Assembly (NCBI RefSeq): GCF_900156625.1
Contig: NZ_FTOB01000007.1
Coordinates: 62,001-126,000, forward strand
DNA: 64,000 nt
Direction of reading: 5' to 3'
Source: Zobellia uliginosa
GTDB taxonomy: Bacteria > Bacteroidota > Bacteroidia > Flavobacteriales > Flavobacteriaceae
The notes below the pieces were generated by a model. The model searched no databases, was not told where the DNA came from, and saw only the letters and a program-made list of their open reading frames with translations. This document shows, one piece after another, positions 18,227-27,468 of the stretch (position 1 is its first letter; each line of letters starts with the position of its first letter). Position numbers and translations under genes: made by a program.

Positions 18227-19366
18227 ATGGAAAAACCTTTAGACGGAATATTAGTAATTGATTTTAGCCAATATTTGTCAGGACCTTCGGCAAGTTTGCG
18301 ATTGGCCGATTTAGGGGCAAGGGTGATAAAAATTGAAAAACCCACTGGGGATAGCGGAAGACATTTATATTGTTCAAATGTGGTTTTGAACGGCGAATCT
18401 TCCATGTTTCACGCCATCAATAGAAATAAGCAGAGTTATGTGGCCGATATGAAAAGCGGGGAAGACCGTAAAAAGGTTTACAAACTCATTGCCCAAGCAG
18501 ATGTGCTGATGCATAATTTTAGACCAGGGGTGGCCAAAAAGTTGGGAATCGATTTCGAGACCGTCCAAACCATAAATCCGGCTGTGGTCTATGCGGAATT
18601 ATCCGGCTATGGTAAGGAAGGGGTATGGAAAGATAAACCGGGATTGGATTTATTGTTGCAATCCGTTTCGGGCCTGACCCAGTTGAACGGGAACGAAGGG
18701 GCCGGGCCTGTGCCTATAGGCTTGGCCGTGGTCGATATTTTATCGGGGGTGCATTTGGCACAAGGTATTTTGGCCTGTTTGTACCGCAAGATAACTACGG
18801 GAAAGGGCGGAAGGGTCGAGGTAAGTATGTTGGAATCCGCCCTGGAATTTCAATTTGAGTCGATTACGTGTTTTTTTACGGATGGAGGACAGCCTACGAA
18901 ACGCCCTAAGTCAAATTCGGCACATGCTTATTTAGGTGCCCCCTATGGAATCTATAGGACAAAGAACGGGTATATGGCCTTGGCCATGGGGGCCATCCCG
19001 TTTTTGGGCGAGCTATTGGGCTGCCATGAATTGACGCAATATCCCGAAGTCGGCTCCTGGTTTACGAAACGTGATGAAATCAAAAGCATTTTAGCCGATC
19101 ATTTGAGCACCAAAGACACCCAAGAGTGGTTGGCGGTTCTAGAACCTGCGGATATTTGGTGTGCCGAAATTATGGATTGGAAAACATTGTTCGATACGGA
19201 AGCCTTCAAAATCCTTGAAATGGTACAGGAGGTTCAGATGTCGGATGGCTATAAGTATAAAACGACCCGCTGCCCCATTCGGATCAATGGGCAATTTTTG
19301 ACTACGGAAATAGGTACGCCCATATTAGGGGAGCATACGGAAAAAATAAACGCTGAATTTGCATAA
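18227..19366 (+). CDS. Class III (CaiB/BaiF) CoA-transferase, second copy
   Basis: Paralogue of the preceding gene, 379 residues and collinear over the whole length: LDGILVIDFSQYLSGPSA, LRLADLGARVIKIEKP, HNFRPGVAKKLGIDFETV, GLAVVDILSGVHLAQGI with the catalytic Asp170, and TTRCPIRINGQ near the end. The copies are clearly diverged and not a very recent duplication. Enzymes of this class are interlocked dimers; paired genes such as BbsE/BbsF form heteromers in which one subunit can lose the Asp, but here both keep it, so either a heteromer with two active sites or two enzymes with different acceptors is possible. It is separated by 2 nt from both neighbours. Confidence 0.94.
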   Translation: MEKPLDGILVIDFSQYLSGPSASLRLADLGARVIKIEKPTGDSGRHLYCSNVVLNGESSMFHAINRNKQSYVADMKSGEDRKKVYKLIAQADVLMHNFRPGVAKKLGIDFETVQTINPAVVYAELSGYGKEGVWKDKPGLDLLLQSVSGLTQLNGNEGAGPVPIGLAVVDILSGVHLAQGILACLYRKITTGKGGRVEVSMLESALEFQFESITCFFTDGGQPTKRPKSNSAHAYLGAPYGIYRTKNGYMALAMGAIPFLGELLGCHELTQYPEVGSWFTKRDEIKSILADHLSTKDTQEWLAVLEPADIWCAEIMDWKTLFDTEAFKILEMVQEVQMSDGYKYKTTRCPIRINGQFLTTEIGTPILGEHTEKINAEFA

Positions 19367-19368
19367 AA

Positions 19369-20148
19369 ATGGAAGTAGGGGAAGAGATATTGATTAAAAA
19401 AGAATCGGGTGTAGCTATTATAAGTTTAAATAGGCCCAAGGCAAACAGTTATTATCAAGGCTTTTTGGAAGTGTTGGGCCATGCGATTATAGAGGCTGGT
19501 AACGATGATGCCATAAAAGTGATATTGATAAACAGCACTTCCGAAAAATTCTTTTGCGCAGGGGCCGATATTAAAATATTTGGCACGAATACTACGGAAC
19601 GGAATGTCGAAATGGTAAAGGCGGCCCGTGCCGTTTCCGATGCCATTACAACAAGTAATAAGATCGTTGTAGCGGCGGTAAGTGGTCATGTTTTAGGGGG
19701 AGGATTGGAAATGATCATGGCCTGTGATATACGTTTGGCGGCCGAAGGTGATTATTTGATCGGTTTACCCGAAGTGAAATTGGGCTTGATGCCCGGCAAT
19801 GGCGGAACGCCACGTCTGATCGATTTAATAGGGGCAAGTAGGGCCATGGAGCTATTGCTTACCGGAAACTCCATTTCACCTCAAAAAGCATATGATTTTG
19901 GTTTGTTCAACCAATTATATACAAAAGGGGAGTTCGAACAGAAAGTAATGGCCTATGTAAACAGTTTGGCCCTCGGGCCGGGAGAAGCAATGGCGGCCAT
20001 TAAACATTATGTACAAAAACATAAAGGAATGACATGGCAAGAATCACTCAATTACGAAACACAATGTGTGGATTCTTTGTACGATACCTTTGATGCCAAA
20101 GAGGGATTTCAGGCATTTATAGAGAAAAGGGTCCCTAAATTTAAGTAA
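19369..20148 (+). CDS. Enoyl-CoA hydratase/isomerase (crotonase) family protein
   Basis: Adds water to, or removes it from, a CoA thioester, in the cytoplasm. The 259-residue protein has a typical crotonase fold: FFCAGADIK (oxyanion-hole and CoA-binding segment), AAVSGHVLGGGLEMIMACDIRLA with Glu114, and GLPEVKLGLMPGNGGTPRL with Glu135. Both catalytic glutamates of true enoyl-CoA hydratases are retained. That speaks against a feruloyl-CoA hydratase-lyase, in which the first Glu is replaced by Ser. It follows the CoA-transferases by 2 nt, so its substrate is presumably the CoA ester they make, as in CaiB-CaiD carnitine metabolism; the actual compound is unknown. Internal minus-strand frames are shadows. 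Confidence 0.94.
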   Translation: MEVGEEILIKKESGVAIISLNRPKANSYYQGFLEVLGHAIIEAGNDDAIKVILINSTSEKFFCAGADIKIFGTNTTERNVEMVKAARAVSDAITTSNKIVVAAVSGHVLGGGLEMIMACDIRLAAEGDYLIGLPEVKLGLMPGNGGTPRLIDLIGASRAMELLLTGNSISPQKAYDFGLFNQLYTKGEFEQKVMAYVNSLALGPGEAMAAIKHYVQKHKGMTWQESLNYETQCVDSLYDTFDAKEGFQAFIEKRVPKFK

Positions 20149-20169
20149 AGTCTTAAAAAAACAATACGA

Positions 20170-21627
20170 ATGGAACAAGATGTAAAACATTATAGGTGTT
20201 ATATCAATGGGGAATGGCTAGATGCTGCAAGTCGAGAAAAGATTGAAGTTGAAAATCCTGCAAACAACAAGGTGTACGCTACGGTCACAGCCTGTAATTC
20301 CGATGATGCCCAATACGCCTTGGAAACTTCTGAAAAAGCGGGATTTGAATGGAAATTATTGCCGGCTCAAACTAGGGCGAATTATATCTACGCCATTGCC
20401 GACCGCTTAAAGTTGGAGCGTGAGCATTTTGCGAAACTCTTGGTTTGTGAACAGGGCAAAACGTATGGGGAAGCTTTAGGGGAAGTTGATGATACCATTC
20501 GCTATATGACCTATAGTGCGGAAGCGGCCCGTAGAATTCAAGGGGCCGTTTTTCCGTCGGATAGCCCCAATGAACGCTTGACCATTTATAAGGTTCCTTA
20601 TGGTGTTACCGTGGCATTATGTGCCTTTAACTACCCTTTGGCCTTGATTGGACGTAAATTAGGACCGGCCCTCGCTACGGGAAATACGATTATCTTAAAA
20701 CCCCACGAATTGACACCGACAACGGCCTCGGAGTTTTGTCGTTTGGTGGATGAAGCCGGTCTGCCTAAGGGGGTCGTTAATATGGTTTCGACCAAAAATA
20801 CGGAAGTCGCGTCGTTATTGGTAGAAAGTCCTATTACCAAGCTTATCAGTCTCACCGGAAGCACCAATGCCGGAAGGGCCATGTATCGTGCCGCCGCAAA
20901 CAATATTACCGGCTTGATCTTGGAACTGGGCGGTAAGGCTCCTTTTATCGTCTGTGAAGATGCGAATATCGACAAAGCCGTAGAGGCGGCAGTTATTTCA
21001 CGTTACGCCAATTGCGGTCAGGTTTGTATCTGTAACGAAATGGTAATGGTGGATGAAAAAATCGCAGATGAATTTACCGAAAAATTGGTAAAAAGGGTTA
21101 GGCAGATCAAAACCGGAAATCCCTTTGAGGCAACTGTCGATATGGGCCCCAACGTTAGTACCCATGGTTTGGAGAGGGTAGATCAATTGGTTAAGGATAA
21201 TATCGCCGAAGGGGCCGAATTGGTCTTGGGCGGTAAAAGACCGGAAGGTGCCCAGTTTGAAACGGGTAATTGGTATGAGCCAACAGTTCTGATCAACGTT
21301 AAAAATGGTGATGCTACCACAAAACATGAGTTGTTTGCGCCTGTTCTGCCCATTATGAAGGTTTCGGGCTTTGATGAGGCCTTGGCATATTCCAATGCAA
21401 GGGAAGAAGGCCTATCCGCTTATTTGTATTCCAACGATTATAGAACGCATCAGAAAGCGATAGATCAGTTGCAGGTGGGTACCATATTTATCAATAAGCA
21501 TATTGTAGGCTATATTCAAGGTTATCATTCAGGACATAAAACGTCAGGTACGGGCGGGGAAGATGGCGTGTACGGTATAGAAGATCACTTGCAAAAAAGA
21601 ACGGTCTATCTAGATTATGCGAATTAG
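20170..21627 (+). CDS. NAD(P)-dependent aldehyde dehydrogenase, AldA-like
   Basis: Oxidises an aldehyde to its acid in the cytoplasm. The 485-residue protein has the full ALDH fold: [21 protein letters not shown] with catalytic Asn154, LTGSTNAGR cofactor site, LELGGKAPF with Glu252, and [10 protein letters not shown] with nucleophile Cys286. The C-terminus ([20 protein letters not shown], followed by VYGIEDHL) closely resembles E. coli AldA, the lactaldehyde/glycolaldehyde dehydrogenase. Such an enzyme next to a RhaT-like permease suggests deoxysugar-derived lactaldehyde, but ALDH substrate cannot be read from motifs. Its product could be the acid taken up by the upstream CoA-transferases. 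It begins 21 nt after the crotonase gene. Confidence 0.94.
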   Translation: MEQDVKHYRCYINGEWLDAASREKIEVENPANNKVYATVTACNSDDAQYALETSEKAGFEWKLLPAQTRANYIYAIADRLKLEREHFAKLLVCEQGKTYGEALGEVDDTIRYMTYSAEAARRIQGAVFPSDSPNERLTIYKVPYGVTVALCAFNYPLALIGRKLGPALATGNTIILKPHELTPTTASEFCRLVDEAGLPKGVVNMVSTKNTEVASLLVESPITKLISLTGSTNAGRAMYRAAANNITGLILELGGKAPFIVCEDANIDKAVEAAVISRYANCGQVCICNEMVMVDEKIADEFTEKLVKRVRQIKTGNPFEATVDMGPNVSTHGLERVDQLVKDNIAEGAELVLGGKRPEGAQFETGNWYEPTVLINVKNGDATTKHELFAPVLPIMKVSGFDEALAYSNAREEGLSAYLYSNDYRTHQKAIDQLQVGTIFINKHIVGYIQGYHSGHKTSGTGGEDGVYGIEDHLQKRTVYLDYAN

Positions 21628-21651
21628 ACTTCCGATAAAAAATAAAAAGAT

Positions 21652-22680
21652 ATGTTACTAGCTTTTTTTTGGGTGCTCTTAGCGGCTATTATGCTGGGTT
21701 TTTACGCTTTTCCAAGTAAATATGTTAAGGGCTATGGCGTAGAAAATCTTTGGGGTAGTTTTTGGCTCTTTGCCATGATTATCGTTCCGGTCTTGGCCTC
21801 GTTTATTCTAGTGAACGGCTTGGGTGAGACCTTCGCCCAAGTTCCAAGCTCGGTTTTTGTCGGTATTTTCTTTTTAAGCATGCTCTGGGGCATAGGCAAT
21901 TTGCTCTGGGGAATCAGTATTTCTAAAATTGGAATGGCTTTGGGCTTTTCCTTGTTGATAGGCGTAGCTACTTTGGTGGGGTCTATGCTTCCCTTTTTTA
22001 TGGGGAATTTGGATCAGTTGAATACGACTGCGGGTCGGGTCATCGTTTTGGGAATCTTTATTATTATGGGGGGCATTGTCCTGAACGGGAAGGCAGGGCT
22101 CTTAAGGGAAGCCAACGCCGATACGGCGAGTGATACAAGTTCTTCAAAACATATGAAGACCGGAATAATCATGTGTATTGTAGGCGGTATTTGTGCGGCA
22201 GGGTTTAACCTGTCTTATCATGTGGCCGATACTATAGGGCAAATAGGAAGGATTTCTCAAGAACAATTTGGAAATGAACCGTGGATTGCTAGGCTGGCAG
22301 TAATGTTACCGTCTTTTATCGGAAGTGGAGTGGTTACCGTACTGTATTTTGCGTATAAGCTGAACCAAAGCAAGTCGTGGCATAAGTTCGCATCCCCATC
22401 GAGTAGGAAGAATATACTCTTGATTGTTGTGATGGCCCTTGTATATGTCGCATCCTTGCTCATTTACGGTCTAGGGGCTTATAGTTTAGGAGCTTTGGGT
22501 ACGTCGGTCGGTTTTGCCGTGTTTCAAACGGGCTGTATTATGATAGCTAATATATTGGGCTTGTTTTCTGGAGAATGGACCAATGCGGGAAAACGAAGCA
22601 AATATTTTCTGTATTCAGGCCTATTGGTAATGACATTGGGCATTACGGTAATTGCCTATGGGAATTTTATTTCCTATTAA
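21652..22680 (+). CDS. RhaT-like sugar/H+ symporter (DMT superfamily)
   Basis: Inner-membrane permease of 342 residues with about ten hydrophobic helices and no cleaved signal. The N-terminal half resembles E. coli RhaT, the L-rhamnose/H+ symporter: LGFYAFPSKYVKGYGVENLW, MLWGIGNLLWGISISKIGMA, LGFSLLIGVATLVGSMLPF. Similar proteins in Bacteroidota are often annotated as generic rhamnose/proton symporters. It is last in the operon, 24 nt after the aldehyde dehydrogenase gene and before a terminator. It probably imports the sugar released by the exported GH2 or a related compound; the substrate itself is an inference. Periplasmic monosaccharide uptake would fit the absence of SusC/SusD in this block. 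Confidence 0.88.
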   Translation: MLLAFFWVLLAAIMLGFYAFPSKYVKGYGVENLWGSFWLFAMIIVPVLASFILVNGLGETFAQVPSSVFVGIFFLSMLWGIGNLLWGISISKIGMALGFSLLIGVATLVGSMLPFFMGNLDQLNTTAGRVIVLGIFIIMGGIVLNGKAGLLREANADTASDTSSSKHMKTGIIMCIVGGICAAGFNLSYHVADTIGQIGRISQEQFGNEPWIARLAVMLPSFIGSGVVTVLYFAYKLNQSKSWHKFASPSSRKNILLIVVMALVYVASLLIYGLGAYSLGALGTSVGFAVFQTGCIMIANILGLFSGEWTNAGKRSKYFLYSGLLVMTLGITVIAYGNFISY

Positions 22681-23017
22681 ACCTTGGTAGGATGGTGTTG
22701 GTACGGGAAGGCAACGATGTATAGGGCGGATATCATAAAATTGGTTTCAAGCCTAAACCACAGGCTGTAACTTATGGAATACGAGAGTAGGGTAAACTTT
22801 GCTTTATGATGGCTAAGTTTTTATATCGACAGTAGGATGTAAAAACTAAAAGGAGTGCAACTCAACGATACACTCCTTTTATAAACTAACAAAAACTAAC
22901 TCAAACGTGGTAAGACTAAGCGCATGAGATGCGCTCTTTGACCTTCCGTTAAGTTATATCCTATTCTTTTGCGATTCCCCTATCCAAAATAATTTTAATT
23001 ATTTTGGAAGGCCTGTA
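22681..23017. other. Convergent intergenic region between symporter and AraC regulator genes
   Basis: Contains the terminator at 22848-22880 for the plus-strand operon. A low-GC near-palindrome at 22983-23008 (12-bp arms, 2-nt centre) lies just after the AraC stop on the minus strand and could end or stabilise that message. Nothing coding is seen. Confidence 0.55.
22848..22880 (+). terminator. Terminator of the CoA-transferase operon
   Basis: Perfect 10-bp stem (22848-22857 with 22871-22880, 13-nt loop) whose right arm ends in TTTT and whose left arm begins with AAAA, so it may work in both directions between the converging genes. Confidence 0.75.
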
Positions 23018-23926
23018 CTAATGGCCCTTATCGTTTAAATGCGTGAGGGGAGAACCTAGATTATCTCGATATGCCGATGGTGATTTCCCCATTACACGCT
23101 TAAAAACCCGGGTGAAATAGTAAGGGTCGTCATAGCCGATGTCAATGGCTATTTCATTGATCCGTAGGCTGCTGAAATCTAAAAGGTGGCAGGCGCGTTG
23201 CATTTTTAAGTAGATAAAATGCTCAATAGGAGTATGGGAAGTCTTCTTTTTGAAAAGAAGGCAGAAATGTGAAACGGAAAGACCCGAAGAGGAGGCGATT
23301 TCTGCAATGCTGAGTTTTTTTCGGATGTTTTCCTTCATATAGGTAATAGCCATAGAAATAGGGTCATTGTTCAACGATGTCTTGGTCTGCGTAAAAAGCG
23401 AATGGTATTTGAACGAACCGAGAAGGTTGATAAGCAGTACACTGCTGTATTCGAGATTGTTCAATGAATTTCCTGCTTCAAGGGTGTAATAAATTTCCTC
23501 AAAAAGAAGGGCCCTTTCCCCAAGTCTACTATTCGGTGATTTAATTAAGGTCCTCGGGTACACAAAGGGGTTGATGAAATGATCCGTGTTTTCTCCGTTA
23601 AAGTGTATCCAATAGATAGTCCAAGGGTCATTAAAATCGGCACCGTACTTGTGCGGACAATTTTTAGGTATGACGGAGAACTGATTTTTGGTGAGTATGT
23701 GCCGGTCTCCATCGATTTCTATCCAGCCCTTTCCTTGGGCGCAAAAAATAAGAATATATTCAGAACACCCTTTGGGCCTTTCACGATAGTGAAATTGTGC
23801 CTTAGGGAAATAACCGACGTCTGTCACATATAAGCCCCTTGTAAATTGGTTTTTTCTTAAAATTTTGAGTGATTTTTTGTGTATCACTAACATCTTCTGA
23901 CCGGTGAAGGCATCTTTCTTTTTCAT
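23018..23926 (-). CDS. AraC family transcriptional regulator with cupin sensor domain
   Basis: Sugar-responsive activator of 302 residues. The N-terminal cupin-like AraC-binding domain covers about 35-170 (FPKAQFHYRERPKGCSEYIL; GWIEIDGDRHILTKNQFSVI; WTIYWIHFNG). The C-terminal double helix-turn-helix covers about 200-295 (LSIAEIASSSGLSVSHFCLL; INEIAIDIGYDDPYYFTRVF; MGKSPSAYRDN). It has no membrane segment, so it senses a cytoplasmic ligand. It is divergent from the DUF5107-TPR gene with a 210-bp gap that should hold both promoters. By location it controls the DUF5107-sigma operon. Confidence 0.95.
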   Translation of the reverse strand: MKKKDAFTGQKMLVIHKKSLKILRKNQFTRGLYVTDVGYFPKAQFHYRERPKGCSEYILIFCAQGKGWIEIDGDRHILTKNQFSVIPKNCPHKYGADFNDPWTIYWIHFNGENTDHFINPFVYPRTLIKSPNSRLGERALLFEEIYYTLEAGNSLNNLEYSSVLLINLLGSFKYHSLFTQTKTSLNNDPISMAITYMKENIRKKLSIAEIASSSGLSVSHFCLLFKKKTSHTPIEHFIYLKMQRACHLLDFSSLRINEIAIDIGYDDPYYFTRVFKRVMGKSPSAYRDNLGSPLTHLNDKGH

Positions 23927-24136
23927 GATACTAATATAGTAATAAGAAAATAATCCATTAAATGAAGAGCATAATCTATTTTATGAAGCCCTATCAGCGA
24001 ATACATTTGTTCTATATCGAAGTGGTAGTATCGCTTGGTGGTATGATTATGGCCGATTTCGGTATTCTAATAAATTCCTTGTCGTATAAAGAATCAGCCT
24101 AATTGATATTTGAAAAGGGCTAAATGAAATGATGTA

Positions 24137-27100
24137 ATGAGCGTAAAAGTCTGGAGCGAAAAAATAATGATTCCTACCTATGAAATCGGAACTGCCGAAA
24201 AGAACCCCATTTTTCTTGAAAAAAGGGTGTATCAAGGCAGTAGCGGAAAAGTATACCCCTATCCGGTAGTCGAGAAAATAAGTGACGAAAAGGTCGAAAA
24301 GGAATGGTTGGCCTGTTTTCTCGAAAACGATTTTTTAAAAATTATGATTTTGCCCGAATTGGGAGGACGTGTACAAATGGCCTACGATAAAGTAAAAAAA
24401 CGCCATTTTGTATATTATAACGAGGTGATAAAACCGGCATTGGTCGGACTTACCGGGCCTTGGATTTCGGGAGGTATCGAATTTAACTGGCCACAGCATC
24501 ATCGTCCTTCTACCTACCTTCCCGTTGATTATAGCATTGCCGAAAATGATGATCGGAGCAAAACGGTTTGGTGCAGTGAAATGGAGCGGATGTCAGGAAC
24601 CAAGGGCATGGCCGGCTTTACCTTGCATCCCGATAAGGCCTATTTAGAAATTAAGGTAAGCCTCTATAACCGCACCGATAGGCCACAAACATTTTTATGG
24701 TGGGCCAATCCGGCAGTGGCGGTCAATGATGACTATCAGTCTGTTTTTCCTCCCGATGTTACCGCCGTATTCGATCACGGTAAACGCGATGTTTCCGAAT
24801 TTCCGATTGCCAAAGGGGTCTATTATAAGTTTGATTATTCCCCGGGTACCGATATTTCGAGATACGCGAATATTCCCGTACCTACATCGTACATGGCCAT
24901 GAAATCGGATTACAATTTTGTCGGGGGCTACGAAAACGATTCTAAGGGAGGCCTGCTACACGTGGCCAATCACCATATTTCCCCTGGAAAAAAACAATGG
25001 ACTTGGGGTAATGGGGACTTTGGCAAGGCATGGGACAGAAACCTTACCGATGCCAATGGCCCTTATATTGAACTGATGTGTGGCGTCTATACCGATAACC
25101 AACCCGATTTTACATGGCTGAAGCCTTACGAGGAAAAATCGTTTTCACAGTACTTTATGCCGTACCAAGATCTGGGCGTGGTGAAGAATGCATCAAAAGA
25201 TGCGATGTTGAACCTCGAATTCGAAGAAGGTAAGGCCCTTGTCAAGGCATACACCACTGCGGTCTATAGCAAGGCTACCGTACGACTTAAGTGTAAAGAA
25301 GAGGTTCTCTTAGAGGAAAAATATGACTTTAGGCCGGGCCGATCGTATGCCTCGGAGCTTAGTATCGATCCCAATCTGTCACAACCTGACTTTGAACTTT
25401 CGATCCTATTGGAGAACGGAAGCGTTCTGTTAGATTGGAGGCCGGAAAAAGAAGCTGACAATACCATTCCCGAGCCGGCGCAGGCGGCTCGGGAACCTAA
25501 GGATATAGAAACAAATGAGGAGCTGTTTTTGAACGGACTTCATTTGGAGCAATATCGGCATGCCACTTATGATCCCCTGCCGTACTACCGAGAGGCATTG
25601 GAGCGCGACCCGGGCGATATCCGTTGTAATAATGCCATGGGCCTATGGTTAATGGGGAAAGGAAAGTTTGGGAAGGCAGAACCCTACTTTTTAAAGGCTT
25701 ACAACAGGCAGATAGACCGCAACCCCAATCCTTTGGATGGGGAGCCTCTTTTTAATCTAGGGCTTTCGCTGTCTTACCAAGGCAAGTACGCCGAAGCCTA
25801 TGACGCTTTTTATAAGTCGGTTTGGGACGTTTCCTTTATGGATCCAGGGTATTTTCAGCTGTCACTCCTTGATTGTATGAAGCAAGATTGGGTTGCGGCC
25901 TTAGATACCGTAGACCGATCATTGCTACGCAATTGGCATAATCACAAAGCGCGCCACTTAAAGGTGGCCGTACTCCGAAAGCAAGGGGAAACCGAACAGG
26001 CCCTATTGCTTATCGAAGAATCCTTATCCAAAGACCTTTTCAATTTCGGATTGTATTTTGAAAAGTACCTTATGGGGAACCAAGGGGCTAAAGAAGAACT
26101 GATCGAGCTCATGCGCAACGATATTCATAATTATATCGAAATTTCGTTGGATTATGCCCGGGCCGGTTTGTTCGATGAGGCCGTAGCCCTGATAGGGTTA
26201 GGGGTCTCCCACTGCGAACCTCACTATCCGATGGCACTGTACTTTAAAGCCTGGTTTTTGACTAGGTCAGGGAAAGATAGCGCTGCCCTTGAAACCATAA
26301 AAGTTGCCGAGAAGGCGCTTCCCGATTATTGCTTCCCGCACCGTTTGGAAGCTGTTCTGGCCCTTGAATCGGCTATAGATGTCTATCCTGAATGTGCCAA
26401 GGCTCCTTACTACTTAGGTAATTTTTGGTATAACGCCCTCCAGTACGACGATGCTATTTCGTGTTGGGAAAACTCGGTCAAGAACGACCCTTCTTTTCCA
26501 ACGGTACATAGAAACCTGGCCTTGGCCTATTACAATAAAAGGGGCGATTTCGATAAGGCCCTTGAATCTATGGAGATGGCTTTTAAATTAGATCCCAACG
26601 ATGCCCGAATTTTTATGGAGCGTGATCAACTCTATAAACGGCTGAACAAATCGGTGGCATTTCGGTTTGAAAATTTTGAGAAATATCCACATTTGGTATT
26701 GCTTCGGGATGACCTGTATATTGAAAAAGCCTACCTCTTGATCATAGAAAGGAAATATAGGCAGGCCTACGAATGGATTATGGAAAGGAAGTTCCATCCA
26801 TGGGAAGGGGGGGAAGGCAAGGTGACCAAAGCCTATACATCGAGTCTGATAGGTATGGCGCGCGAGGCCTTTGTAAAAAAGGATTTTAAGGCCGCCATGG
26901 AAAGTTTGGAAAAGGCGAGAACCTATCCGCATAACCTTGGTGAAGGTAAACTACCGGGGGCCCATGAGAACGAAATCGACTACTGGTACGGCTGTGCCCT
27001 TGAAGGGCTTGGCCATATTGAAAAAGCCAATTTGTTTTGGGGGAAGGCCGCTTCGGGTGTCAGCGAGCCAATGGCGGTATGGTTCTACAATGATCAGCCA

Positions 27101-27445
27101 CCTGAAACTATTTTTTATCAGGGCCTTGCCTTGATAAAACTGAAAAAGCAAAAAGAAGCTCTAAAGCGTTTTGGAAAACTGATTTCTTACGGGGAGGCCC
27201 ACCTTGCCGATGAGGTTAAAATCGACTATTTCGCGGTTTCCCTTCCCGATTTGATGATTTGGGATGAAAACCTTGACCTAAGGAATAAAATGCACTGCCA
27301 ATATTTAATGGCCTTAGGCTATAAAGGTATTGAGGGAGGAAGAAAGTTGGCAGAAGAACTCTTTGAAAAAGTCATGGCCCATACAAATGTCACTTTAGAC
27401 ATGGCCGCCATTATGGAAATCGATTATCCAATACAAACGAATTAA
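24137..27445 (+). CDS. DUF5107 domain protein fused to TPR repeats, cytoplasmic
   Basis: 1102-residue protein without signal peptide or membrane segment. The N-terminal ~400 residues are a DUF5107 domain, a galactose-mutarotase-like beta-sandwich (KNPIFLEKRVYQGSSGKVYP; LPELGGRVQMAYDK; ISGGIEFNWPQHHRPSTY; WTWGNGDFGKAWDRNL). From about 455 to 1060 it is a series of TPR-like helical hairpins (EPLFNLGLSLSYQGKYAEAY; VHRNLALAYYNKRGDFDKAL). The conserved His, Glu and Trp residues in GIEFNWPQHH suggest a sugar-binding or catalytic pocket, but no reaction is established to my knowledge. It is divergent from the AraC gene, and the ECF sigma gene starts 23 nt after its stop, so the two are probably co-transcribed. 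Possible roles are intracellular glycoside processing or sugar sensing with TPR-mediated partners. Confidence 0.9.
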   Translation: MSVKVWSEKIMIPTYEIGTAEKNPIFLEKRVYQGSSGKVYPYPVVEKISDEKVEKEWLACFLENDFLKIMILPELGGRVQMAYDKVKKRHFVYYNEVIKPALVGLTGPWISGGIEFNWPQHHRPSTYLPVDYSIAENDDRSKTVWCSEMERMSGTKGMAGFTLHPDKAYLEIKVSLYNRTDRPQTFLWWANPAVAVNDDYQSVFPPDVTAVFDHGKRDVSEFPIAKGVYYKFDYSPGTDISRYANIPVPTSYMAMKSDYNFVGGYENDSKGGLLHVANHHISPGKKQWTWGNGDFGKAWDRNLTDANGPYIELMCGVYTDNQPDFTWLKPYEEKSFSQYFMPYQDLGVVKNASKDAMLNLEFEEGKALVKAYTTAVYSKATVRLKCKEEVLLEEKYDFRPGRSYASELSIDPNLSQPDFELSILLENGSVLLDWRPEKEADNTIPEPAQAAREPKDIETNEELFLNGLHLEQYRHATYDPLPYYREALERDPGDIRCNNAMGLWLMGKGKFGKAEPYFLKAYNRQIDRNPNPLDGEPLFNLGLSLSYQGKYAEAYDAFYKSVWDVSFMDPGYFQLSLLDCMKQDWVAALDTVDRSLLRNWHNHKARHLKVAVLRKQGETEQALLLIEESLSKDLFNFGLYFEKYLMGNQGAKEELIELMRNDIHNYIEISLDYARAGLFDEAVALIGLGVSHCEPHYPMALYFKAWFLTRSGKDSAALETIKVAEKALPDYCFPHRLEAVLALESAIDVYPECAKAPYYLGNFWYNALQYDDAISCWENSVKNDPSFPTVHRNLALAYYNKRGDFDKALESMEMAFKLDPNDARIFMERDQLYKRLNKSVAFRFENFEKYPHLVLLRDDLYIEKAYLLIIERKYRQAYEWIMERKFHPWEGGEGKVTKAYTSSLIGMAREAFVKKDFKAAMESLEKARTYPHNLGEGKLPGAHENEIDYWYGCALEGLGHIEKANLFWGKAASGVSEPMAVWFYNDQPPETIFYQGLALIKLKKQKEALKRFGKLISYGEAHLADEVKIDYFAVSLPDLMIWDENLDLRNKMHCQYLMALGYKGIEGGRKLAEELFEKVMAHTNVTLDMAAIMEIDYPIQTN

Positions 27446-27468
27446 GCGCACCACCAAAAATAGAAAGT

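Noticed and set aside
19369-21627. Ferulate-type pathway (hydratase-lyase plus vanillin dehydrogenase) as an explanation of the crotonase and ALDH genes
   Set aside because: The crotonase keeps both hydratase glutamates, whereas hydratase-lyases have Ser at the first, and the ALDH C-terminus is AldA-like. There are no aromatic-ring genes nearby.
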